Positions 8,182-15,953 of a stretch of 64,000 nucleotides of DNA are shown piece after piece. The notes under the pieces were generated by a model. That model was not told the origin of the DNA, made no database searches, and saw only the letters and a program-made list of their open reading frames with translations. Source of the stretch: Nevskiales bacterium. GTDB taxonomy: Bacteria; Pseudomonadota; Gammaproteobacteria; Nevskiales; Nevskiaceae. Position 1 is the stretch's first letter, and every line of letters starts with the position of its first letter. The DNA lies in contig JAQVDP010000008.1 in NCBI GenBank assembly GCA_028698335.1, positions 62,001 through 126,000 of the forward strand, read 5' to 3'. A program made the translations under genes and the position numbers.

Positions 8182-9105
8182 ATGCCCAAGCAATCCCGGC
8201 GCGCCAGGCCGGCGTCCCGCAGCGACCACGCCCTGAATGTCCGCAAGGTGCGTTTCGACTGGTCGAAGACGCCGCTGGAATGGATTCCCGGCCAGCCCTT
8301 CGCCAGCCACTTCATCAACGAGATCAACCTGCTGCTGCCCGCGGGCGAGTTCTGGTTCTGCAAGGTCTACAACCAGGCCTTGCCGCTGATCACCGACGAC
8401 AAGTTGCGCGCCGACGTCCAGGGCTTCATCCGCCAGGAGGCGATGCATGCGCGCGCCCACGCCGGGGCCACCGCCGAATACCTCAACGCACACGGCATCG
8501 AGACCGAGTCGAACACGCGCCGCGAGGACTGGATCTTCGAGCGCCTGCTGTGCGACCAGCCGTTCGGACGCAAGCTGCCGCGCTGGGCCGAGCGTCAATG
8601 GCTGCTGTTCCGGCTGGGCATCATCGCCGCGATCGAACACATGACCTGCGTGCTCGGCAAGTACGCGCTGGAGAATCGCCAGTGGGACGACGCCGGCGCC
8701 GACCCGGTCCTGCTCGATCTGGTGCGCTGGCACGGGGCGGAGGAGGTCGAGCACCGCTGCGTGGCGTTCGACCTGTACCGGCATCTCGGCGGCCGCTATC
8801 CGTCGCGCTACTACCTGGCATCCGTGGCGATGCCGCTGGTGTTCGGATTCTGGGTCGAGGGCGCGGCCCACATCATGCGTCAGGATCCGCGTTTCGCCGA
8901 CCGCAAGCCAAGCGCGCTGCGCCCCTGGATCTGGCGGGAGTGGTACCGCGTTTCACGCACCGGCTACCTGCCGTCGCCGCTGTGGCTGGCTCGGCGCGAA
9001 CTGCCGTTCTTCAGCCCCTGGTACGACCCGTTCCGGGAAGCCGACACCCGGCAGGCGCTGGACTATCTCGAGGGCTCCCCGGCGGCGATGCGCGCGGCCG
9101 CCTGA
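8182..9105 (+). CDS. PF10118-family metal-dependent hydrolase (ferritin-like helical fold)
   Basis: This 307-residue protein has the carboxylate/histidine pairs of the PF10118 family: GEFWFCK, FIRQEAMHARAH, AIEHMTC and HGAEEVEHR. These give the helical EXXH-type di-iron pattern. Members are annotated as metal-dependent hydrolases, yet the fold would also suit an oxygenase, so the reaction is uncertain. There is no signal peptide; the basic N-terminus (KQSRRARPASR) may bind nucleic acid or membrane surface. GGAG precedes the ATG. It is the last gene of the M24-EphD unit, 26 nt after the fusion gene. Confidence 0.8.
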   Translation: MPKQSRRARPASRSDHALNVRKVRFDWSKTPLEWIPGQPFASHFINEINLLLPAGEFWFCKVYNQALPLITDDKLRADVQGFIRQEAMHARAHAGATAEYLNAHGIETESNTRREDWIFERLLCDQPFGRKLPRWAERQWLLFRLGIIAAIEHMTCVLGKYALENRQWDDAGADPVLLDLVRWHGAEEVEHRCVAFDLYRHLGGRYPSRYYLASVAMPLVFGFWVEGAAHIMRQDPRFADRKPSALRPWIWREWYRVSRTGYLPSPLWLARRELPFFSPWYDPFREADTRQALDYLEGSPAAMRAAA

Positions 9106-9128
9106 TCCGGGCACGGCCACGAACCGGC

Positions 9129-9674
9129 TCACTCCGCTCCGGCGGAGTGCGTCCCGGCTTCGCTGCGGTGATAGATCCCGTCGAACACCGACTTCCAGTG
9201 TCCGCCGTCGTCCTTCGAGACCTGCCAGTGCTGGCGCACCGTGCCGTCGGCGTTCGGCGTCCAGGTGATGCGGTTGCGCACGGGGCCATCGGCATCAGGC
9301 TGATCCCCCTCGAGCACCATCGCGCCGTCGCGCAGCCCGCCTTCGAGCAGCAGCACGGTGCCGCCGACGTCGACCCAGGTCTGGTGCCAGACGCCGCGGC
9401 TGCGGTCGTAGCTGCTGTAGCTGTTGCCCCGGAACCCGCTGGCACCGGTCCATGACTCGTGCAGCGCGCAGCCGCCGAGCACGGGCTCGATCCGGTTGTG
9501 CCCCGCCTTGCGCTTGCCGTCGGCGGAGGTGACGTCCCAGTCACCGGCCCAGAAATCGAACTGCCGGGACTCCGGTATCGAGCATGGCGGGGGATCGGCG
9601 GGGTCCGCCGCATGGGTCAGTACCGGCAGGCCACCGCCGACCAGCAGCCATCCGATGAGAAAACGCAGGCGCAT
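9129..9674 (-). CDS. Secreted DUF1579-like (lipocalin-type) protein
   Basis: This 181-residue protein has a signal peptide cleaved near THAAD. The mature chain opens with RQFDFWAGDWDV, the signature of DUF1579-like proteins that form a lipocalin-type barrel. Repeated beta-strand segments follow (GCALHESW, GVWHQTWVD, ITWTPNADGTVRQHW). Members appear with varied neighbours and no enzymatic role is established; ligand binding in the periplasm is plausible. It converges on the PF10118 gene with a 23-nt gap. Two Cys in the mature part (PPCSIPE and GGCALHE) may form a disulfide. Confidence 0.7.
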   Translation of the reverse strand: MRLRFLIGWLLVGGGLPVLTHAADPADPPPCSIPESRQFDFWAGDWDVTSADGKRKAGHNRIEPVLGGCALHESWTGASGFRGNSYSSYDRSRGVWHQTWVDVGGTVLLLEGGLRDGAMVLEGDQPDADGPVRNRITWTPNADGTVRQHWQVSKDDGGHWKSVFDGIYHRSEAGTHSAGAE

Positions 9675-9917
9675 GACAATTCTCCGGTGCGGACGCGTCC
9701 GTCATCTTGCGCCGATCGCGGAGGCATCACCATCCACGCGGCCCGGGCAAACCACTGATCCGACGGGCGCCGCATCGACCGAGACGTTCACCGAGAATTG
9801 GAGAATAATGTCTTTCACCGGCCTGCCGGAGCGCCTCGCCAACCATCATTGCGGTCGCGCCGGTGCGGACACGTCGGCAGAACGACGACAAGGGTCTCAA
9901 CAAAGGAGGCTGGAGTG

Positions 9918-10859
9918 ATGAACAGCATGGTGCCGGACCATCTGCAGCCGTCATTGCGCGCCCTCGAGCAGGCGATCTACAGCCACGACCTGTGGCACAA
10001 GGACTTGCTGCGGACCATCGTCTGCCGCCTGCCGATCGACCAGCGCGACCTCGCCGGCGATGCCGCCCGTCAATGCCGGTTCGGCCAGTGGTATTACGAA
10101 ACCGCGCCTCGCGAGCTACGGCGTCTCGAAGGCTTCGAGGCAATGGAAACCGAACACCGGCACCTGCACGATGTCGCCGCGCGCCTGCTGCGCGCGGTCG
10201 CGTCGGACGAACCGGTCCGGACCAGCGACTACGACGAATTCGCCAACGCGCGCGACCGCCTGCTGCTGCAGTTGCAGACCCTCAAGGCGCAGATCGAGGA
10301 GATGCTGTACAACCGCGACCCGCTGACCGGCGCCGAAACCCGCACGCAGATGCTGCCGGCCCTGCGCGACCTGCACTCGATGGCCGAACGCAAGGTGCTC
10401 GACTGCAGCATCGCGATCATGGATCTGGATCACTTCAAGCGCGTCAACGACCGTTTCGGACATCAGGCCGGCGATCGCGTGCTCGCCGCTGCCGTGACCC
10501 GGGTGCGCGATCTGCTGCGCCCCTACGACAAGGTGTTCCGCTACGGCGGCGAGGAATTCCTGATCCTGATGCCGAACACTGAAATCGGCGTGGCCAGAGA
10601 CGTCATCGAACGTATCCGCATGCACCTCGCCAATACCCCGCTGACCCATCAGGGCAGCGATTCGATTACCGTGACCGCCTCGTTCGGCCTCTGCGCGCTG
10701 AACACCGAGGACAGCGTCGAGGAATCGATCCGCCATGCCGACATGGCGATGTACGCGGCCAAGAAAGGCGGCCGCAACTGCAGCGTGACCTGGACGCCGG
10801 AAATCGCCGGCAGGGCCGGCGACACGCCGGACGATCCTCCGACCAGCCCGCTGACCTGA
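9918..10859 (+). CDS. Diguanylate cyclase with N-terminal CZB zinc-sensing domain (DgcZ-like)
   Basis: This 313-residue protein makes cyclic di-GMP. The N-terminal ~130 residues match the chemoreceptor zinc-binding (CZB) domain: SHDLWHK, a Cys in QCRFGQWYYE, and His in EHRHLHD give the 3-His/1-Cys zinc site. A GGDEF domain follows (YGGEEFLIL active site), with the inhibitory I-site RPYD exactly five residues before it. E. coli DgcZ has this same architecture and is inhibited by zinc, so zinc-controlled c-di-GMP synthesis and biofilm regulation is a strong inference. There is no membrane segment. ATG start with AAAGGAGG upstream. Confidence 0.9.
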   Translation: MNSMVPDHLQPSLRALEQAIYSHDLWHKDLLRTIVCRLPIDQRDLAGDAARQCRFGQWYYETAPRELRRLEGFEAMETEHRHLHDVAARLLRAVASDEPVRTSDYDEFANARDRLLLQLQTLKAQIEEMLYNRDPLTGAETRTQMLPALRDLHSMAERKVLDCSIAIMDLDHFKRVNDRFGHQAGDRVLAAAVTRVRDLLRPYDKVFRYGGEEFLILMPNTEIGVARDVIERIRMHLANTPLTHQGSDSITVTASFGLCALNTEDSVEESIRHADMAMYAAKKGGRNCSVTWTPEIAGRAGDTPDDPPTSPLT

Positions 10860-10868
10860 GCCGGCCGA

Positions 10869-11903
10869 CTACGCCGCCCCGAGCTGCCGGCGCCGATACT
10901 GCCCTGGGGTCAGGCCGGTCCAGCGCTTGAACGCATACTGAAAAGCGCTTTGCTCGGCGTATCCGAGCAGGAATGCAACTTCGGCAAGGCGCAGCGCCGG
11001 ATCGGACAGACACTGCTGCGCGCGCGCCAGACGCACCTCATGGAGCACTTCGCGAAACGAACGTCCCTCCCGATCCAGCCGCCGCTGCAGGGTTCTCGGC
11101 GTCAACACCAACTCGCCGGCGACCGCGTCCAGCGTGGCCTGGCCGCGCTCGAGCCGGTCCAGGACCGCCGCACGCAGGCGCTGCGTGAATTCGGCATCGC
11201 CGGACAGGGCCTCAAGCAGTGCGCTGGCGTCGAGTTCCGCGCGGCTGCGCCGGTCCGCATCGGCCAGCACGATGGGCGCCCGCAGGTACGTATCCGGCAC
11301 GATCAGCTGGTTGACCGGCTGCCCGAAGCGCAGCGGGCCGCCGAAAATCCGTCGGTACACTGAACAGTCGTCCGGTGCGGCGAAGGAGAAGTGCGCTTCG
11401 GCCTGCATGTCCGGCCTGCCGGTCAGCCAGCGCGTCATGCTGGCACGCGCCGCCTGCATGAACTGGATCAGGGCCTGCGGGGGTTCCGACGCGTACGGCC
11501 AGGTCCAGAGCAAATGCGCACGCCCATCGCGGGACTCGACACGCGGTTGTCCGAACTCCCCGAGCAGGCGGATGTAGCGCGCCAGTTGCGTGGCCGCCTC
11601 GGCCAGCGTCGGGCAGTTCATCAGCACCTGCCCGAGCACCCCCATGTGGCGGATGTTGAGATGCGCACCGGCCTGCAGCGCCAGATCGGGATCTCCGAGC
11701 GCGTCGGCCGCCAGATCGAACATCTGCATCCATTCGCCGATCGTGATCTGGCCGCGCTGGGCGATCAGTTCGAAGGACGGCAGACCTGCACGGGCATACA
11801 ACGGCGCCGGATCGATGCCCTGGATCAACAGGTAGTCGACGAGGCTGGACGCATAGGCCGCCGTCACGACGGCATGCCGGTGATGGTGCGACGGGGCAGG
11901 CAT
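10869..11903 (-). CDS. AraC-family transcriptional regulator (OruR/ArgR-type)
   Basis: This 344-residue regulator has an N-terminal effector-binding domain of the Arabinose_bd type (residues ~20-210, including HMGVLGQVLMNCPTL) and a C-terminal AraC helix-turn-helix (~245-340). The latter ends with the typical VAFLLGYAEQSAFQYAFKRW and TPGQYRR. It is transcribed away from the secreted-hydrolase locus that begins 143 nt from its start, so it probably activates that locus in response to a substrate or product. It also ends 9 nt from the convergent cyclase gene, which looks unrelated. Confidence 0.85.
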   Translation of the reverse strand: MPAPSHHHRHAVVTAAYASSLVDYLLIQGIDPAPLYARAGLPSFELIAQRGQITIGEWMQMFDLAADALGDPDLALQAGAHLNIRHMGVLGQVLMNCPTLAEAATQLARYIRLLGEFGQPRVESRDGRAHLLWTWPYASEPPQALIQFMQAARASMTRWLTGRPDMQAEAHFSFAAPDDCSVYRRIFGGPLRFGQPVNQLIVPDTYLRAPIVLADADRRSRAELDASALLEALSGDAEFTQRLRAAVLDRLERGQATLDAVAGELVLTPRTLQRRLDREGRSFREVLHEVRLARAQQCLSDPALRLAEVAFLLGYAEQSAFQYAFKRWTGLTPGQYRRRQLGAA

Positions 11904-12046
11904 GGTGTCGTGATTTCGTAATCTGCGGCGGGTTTTGTCAAGACGCGCCGCACCACGGCGCCCTACCGTTGCGCCAATCGCCCGGCCAGAGATGCAGGGC
12001 GTCGTCCGTCCGCGGACGAAAACCGAAAAATGGAGGAGAGAGAAAC

Positions 12047-13483
12047 GTGCGCCTGCTGCCCAACGGCGCGCTGCGCCGTATTCCGCGGCAGGGCGCCCCC
12101 CGCTCGAGTGATCCCGCCGCGTCCCGCCACCGGGGCGACGATGACGCCTGCGCCCGCGGCCTGCTTGCGATGCTCATGCTGACTGTCGCACTGGGCATCG
12201 GCGCTTGCTCGAACAGCGACGGCACACCCCCGGAAGGCGCCGAAGCCCGCAGTGGCGGCTGGATCGGCGCCTGGGGCGCCGCACCCTACGGGCCGTTCCC
12301 GGCCGGACCGCTGACCGCACTGGGCCTGCCGCTCGATCCGCTCGGGATGACGGCGCTGAGCCTGTTCGTCAATCAACAGGCCGTGGACCAGAGCTTCCGC
12401 ATGATCGTGCACCCGACGATCGGCGGCACCCGCGTGCGCGTGCGCCTCTCCAATCTGATGGGCGACCGCCCGCTCAGGCTCCGCTCCGTACGCATCGCCA
12501 GACGCCTGCTCGGTCCTGCGGTGACGCCGCAAACCGACACGCCGCTGCGCTTCGGCGGAGCGACCGAGATCAGCATCCCCCCCGGCGCCGAGATCGTCAG
12601 CGACGCCGCCGACTTCACATTCGCGTTCGGCGACGACCTCGCCGTCTCCTATCACGTGGTCGGCGAGAGCGGCCCGATGACCTGGCACGCGGTATCGTTC
12701 GGCCTCAACTACGTCGGCCTGCCGATGGCCGGCGACGTCAGCGGCGATACGACCGGGCTGAGCTTCGTCGAACAACCGTCGGTGGGCTGGTTCTTTCTCA
12801 GCGGAATCGACGTGCTCGCCCCGGACGCCGCCGGCACGATCGTGGCCATCGGCGATTCGATCACCGACGGGGCCTACGAGATTCCCGAGTCGAACACCCG
12901 CTGGCCGGACTTCCTGGCGCGGCGCCTCGCCGGGGCCGGCATCGAGATGGGGGTCCTCAACGAGGGCATCAACAGCAACACAGTGACCACGGTCGGCGAC
13001 ACCGCCGCCGAGGGCCCGCCGCTGGTCCAGCGCTTCGAACGCGATGTGCTGCAGCGCCCCGGGGTGCGCTCGGTGTTGATCTTCGAAGGCACCAACGACC
13101 TCTCCGCCGGGGTCGACGCCAACGCCGTCTACGCCGATCTGCTGACGCTGGTCGGACGTGCACGCGCTGCGGACCTGTGCGTGGTCCTGGCGACGATTCC
13201 GCCGCGGGACGACGCCTGCTGCGGCTGGTCGCGCGCCGCGCACGAACCCCAGCGCCAGGCCCTCAACGCGCTGATCCGGAACACCGGCGGCATCGACGCG
13301 ATCGTCGACTTCGAGGCGGTGCTGGCCAGCCCGCTGGAGCCGACCCGGCCGAACCCTCTGTTGTTCGCCCCGGATCTGCTGCATCCGAACAGCGTCGGCT
13401 TCATGGCAATGGCCGACGCGGTGCCGCTGGACGCGTTGGTGCCCCCGCCCATGGGCAGCTGCGGCCGCTCGACCACTCACTAA
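12047..13483 (+). CDS. Lipoprotein SGNH/GDSL-family esterase
   Basis: About 478 residues. The SGNH blocks are present: AIGDSITDG (nucleophile Ser), a conserved Gly in NEGINSNT, EGTNDLS (Asn) and DLLHPN (Asp-His). An extra N-terminal beta domain of roughly 200 residues precedes block I, as in carbohydrate-acetylesterase-like members. The GTG start follows GGAGGAGAG. The N-terminal region is unusually long before the hydrophobic stretch and lipobox IGAC; an ATG nearer the hydrophobic segment (LLAMLML) would give a more normal lipoprotein signal, so the start is uncertain. First gene of the locus opposite the AraC regulator; DUF6351 follows after 17 nt. Confidence 0.82.
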   Translation: MRLLPNGALRRIPRQGAPRSSDPAASRHRGDDDACARGLLAMLMLTVALGIGACSNSDGTPPEGAEARSGGWIGAWGAAPYGPFPAGPLTALGLPLDPLGMTALSLFVNQQAVDQSFRMIVHPTIGGTRVRVRLSNLMGDRPLRLRSVRIARRLLGPAVTPQTDTPLRFGGATEISIPPGAEIVSDAADFTFAFGDDLAVSYHVVGESGPMTWHAVSFGLNYVGLPMAGDVSGDTTGLSFVEQPSVGWFFLSGIDVLAPDAAGTIVAIGDSITDGAYEIPESNTRWPDFLARRLAGAGIEMGVLNEGINSNTVTTVGDTAAEGPPLVQRFERDVLQRPGVRSVLIFEGTNDLSAGVDANAVYADLLTLVGRARAADLCVVLATIPPRDDACCGWSRAAHEPQRQALNALIRNTGGIDAIVDFEAVLASPLEPTRPNPLLFAPDLLHPNSVGFMAMADAVPLDALVPPPMGSCGRSTTH

Positions 13484-13500
13484 GACCGAGGCCGAACCCG

Positions 13501-15759
13501 ATGATCCCCGCCCCCCATTCCCGCTTGCCCGTACTGCTGCTGGTCCTGGGACTGTGCGCATGCTCCGGCTCCGATCCCCTGAGCGACGACGCGCCCGCCA
13601 CGACGCCGGACGCCGGTGGCGCGCAGATCAAGGTGCTGTCGAACCGTTCCGACATGATCAGCGGCGACGATGCCCTCGTCGAGGTGGTCTTTGCCGAAAC
13701 CGCCGATCCGGCGTCGGCACGGGTCACGCTCAACGGCATCGACATCACCACCGCATTCGCACAGCGCTCGAACGGACGCTACATGGGCCGGGTCGAAGGC
13801 ATGCAACTCGGCGCCAACCTGTTGAGCGTCGAGGCCGCCGGCGGCGCGTCGGGCAGCGTCACGGTCGTCAACCATCCCAACGGCGGACCGATCTTCTCGG
13901 CACCGCAGGTGCCGCGCTACCGCTGCCAGGACAGCGCGGTCGATGCGCAGTGCAACCAGCCCGCCGAGTACAGCTATCTCTACAAGTCCAGTAACCCGGC
14001 GCAGTCCGGACTGCTGCCCTACGATCCCGACAACCCGCCCACCGACGTCGCGACCACCACCACCGACGACGGCGTGACGCTGCCCTTCGTCGTGCGCCAG
14101 GAACGGGGTTATCAGAATCGCGACGAATACCGGATTCTCACCCTGTTCCGCCCCGGCGAGGACTGGCAGCCGTGGGCACCGCAGGATCAGTGGAACCATA
14201 AATTGCTGATCACCCACGGCGGCAGTTGTGGCTATGACTACCATCCCGCCTCGGCGCCGCTGAACGACTACTCCGGCACGATTCCCGAGAACCCGCTGTT
14301 CGAACAGAGCTACGTGACCGCCCTCGGCCGTGGCTATGCGGTGATGTCCGCGGCCATGGCCAACACCGGACACAACTGCGACGTTCCGTCCGCCGCCGAA
14401 GCACTGATGATGGCCAAGGAACGGCTGGTCGAGCAGTACGGCGAGCTGCGCTACACGATCGGCACCGGCTGTTCCGGCGGCTCCATCGCGCAGGCCACGA
14501 TCGCCAACGCCTACCCCGGCATCTATCAGGGCCTGCTGACCATGTGCGCGTATCCGGACACGCTCAGTGCCGGCCTGCAGTTCGCCGATCTGCACCTGAT
14601 GCGCCTGTACTTCGAAGACCCGTCGAAATGGGGGCAGGGCATCGTCTGGCTGCCGACGCAGTGGGGCGATGTCGAGGGTCATCTGACCCACCTCAACGCC
14701 GTGACCGCGGACGAGGGCCTGTTCAAGGGCGCGACCAATCCGGCCGGTGACTGCTATGGCGAACAGAGCTACGACCCGCAGAACAATCCCGGCGGGATCC
14801 GCTGCAGCATCCTCGACGCGATGGCGCATATCTTCGGCCTGCGTACGCCGGACGTATGGTCGCCGATGGAGCAGGCGGCCGGCCACGGGTTCGCGGCGCT
14901 GCCGCTCGGCAACCGCGGCGTGCAGTACGGTTTGACCACGCTGCAGCAGGGGCGCATCACGCCCGCGCAGTTCGTCGATCTCAACGTGAACATCGGCGGC
15001 CTGGACATCGACATCCAGCCGCAGGCCGAACGGACGCACGCGGACCATCGCGCGATCGCCAACAGCTATCGCAGCGGCTTCATCGACGTCGGCAACAATC
15101 TCGACACCGTTCCGATCATCAATTTCGTCGGCCCCGATCCGGGCATCGCCCACGACTCGCTGCACGCCTGGTGGGTGCGCTGGCGCCTCGACCGCGAGCA
15201 CGGCCAGCATGACAACCACGTCATGTGGGCCGGACCGATCCCGCTGGTCGGCGACTTGAACTATGTCTACCAGGGCATCACCGCGATGGATCGCTGGCTG
15301 TCCGCAATCGAGCAGGACGTCACTGACCGGCCGATCGCCGAGAAGATCGTCGCCAACAAGCCGGCCGATATTCACGATCAGTGCAGCGACGGCCTCGGCC
15401 AGAAGATTCTCGACGACGTCTGCGTGGATCTGGTGCAGCCGCTGTACGCGTACGGCACGCCGCGCACCGTCGCTGGCGACGACATCTACGGTTACAGCCT
15501 CGAATGCCAGCTCAAGCCGTTCAGCCGCGACGACGACTACGGCCTGATCCCCTTCACCGAGGACCAGTGGCAGCAGCTCGAGGCCCTGTTCGCGGACGGC
15601 GTCTGCGACTACAGCAAACCTCCGGTCAATCTGCAGCCGACGGTGACCTGGCTGAAGTACCGCGACGCGCAGGGCGAGGTCATCGTCGGCGGCGAACCGT
15701 TGCCGCCGGTGCCCGCCCATTCGCGCGACGGCTGGCAGTCGCCGGCTTTCCGCTATTGA
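13501..15759 (+). CDS. DUF6351-family lipoprotein, tannase-like alpha/beta hydrolase
   Basis: This 752-residue lipoprotein has a signal peptide with lipobox LCAC. The first ~110 mature residues look like an Ig-like beta domain (VLSNRSDMISGDDALVEV, NGIDITTAF). The remainder matches DUF6351, with a nucleophile elbow GTGCSGGS like the GCS-x-G elbow of tannase/feruloyl esterases, an oxyanion-like THGGSCGYDYH and a late DSLHAW His candidate. Many Cys suggest disulfides outside the cytoplasm. The role is probably hydrolysis of an ester or polymer at the cell surface; substrate unknown. It lies between the SGNH esterase (17 nt) and, after a 194-nt gap, the M19-like hydrolase. Confidence 0.8.
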   Translation: MIPAPHSRLPVLLLVLGLCACSGSDPLSDDAPATTPDAGGAQIKVLSNRSDMISGDDALVEVVFAETADPASARVTLNGIDITTAFAQRSNGRYMGRVEGMQLGANLLSVEAAGGASGSVTVVNHPNGGPIFSAPQVPRYRCQDSAVDAQCNQPAEYSYLYKSSNPAQSGLLPYDPDNPPTDVATTTTDDGVTLPFVVRQERGYQNRDEYRILTLFRPGEDWQPWAPQDQWNHKLLITHGGSCGYDYHPASAPLNDYSGTIPENPLFEQSYVTALGRGYAVMSAAMANTGHNCDVPSAAEALMMAKERLVEQYGELRYTIGTGCSGGSIAQATIANAYPGIYQGLLTMCAYPDTLSAGLQFADLHLMRLYFEDPSKWGQGIVWLPTQWGDVEGHLTHLNAVTADEGLFKGATNPAGDCYGEQSYDPQNNPGGIRCSILDAMAHIFGLRTPDVWSPMEQAAGHGFAALPLGNRGVQYGLTTLQQGRITPAQFVDLNVNIGGLDIDIQPQAERTHADHRAIANSYRSGFIDVGNNLDTVPIINFVGPDPGIAHDSLHAWWVRWRLDREHGQHDNHVMWAGPIPLVGDLNYVYQGITAMDRWLSAIEQDVTDRPIAEKIVANKPADIHDQCSDGLGQKILDDVCVDLVQPLYAYGTPRTVAGDDIYGYSLECQLKPFSRDDDYGLIPFTEDQWQQLEALFADGVCDYSKPPVNLQPTVTWLKYRDAQGEVIVGGEPLPPVPAHSRDGWQSPAFRY

Positions 15760-15953
15760 GGCCGATCCGTGGAAACCGGCACCGGTGCTTGGGTCAATTT
15801 TCCCAGCTCCCTGCGTCCGGAGGCCGATGACATCTGTGTGACAATTTTGATCTTTCCCGGCAAGGCCGAACGCAGTTCGTCCGGTTCCGGGAAGTCCGCG
15901 AGTCAAATGAAAGCGGCCCGGCCACGCATGCCGACCGTGAACTGGAGAGAGTC

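Noticed and set aside
12205..15759. A very long plus-strand open frame across the SGNH and DUF6351 genes
   Set aside because: It is extremely rich in Arg, Gly and Ala with no motif, and it overlaps two genes with clear lipoboxes and catalytic motifs. GC-rich DNA commonly leaves such shadow frames open.
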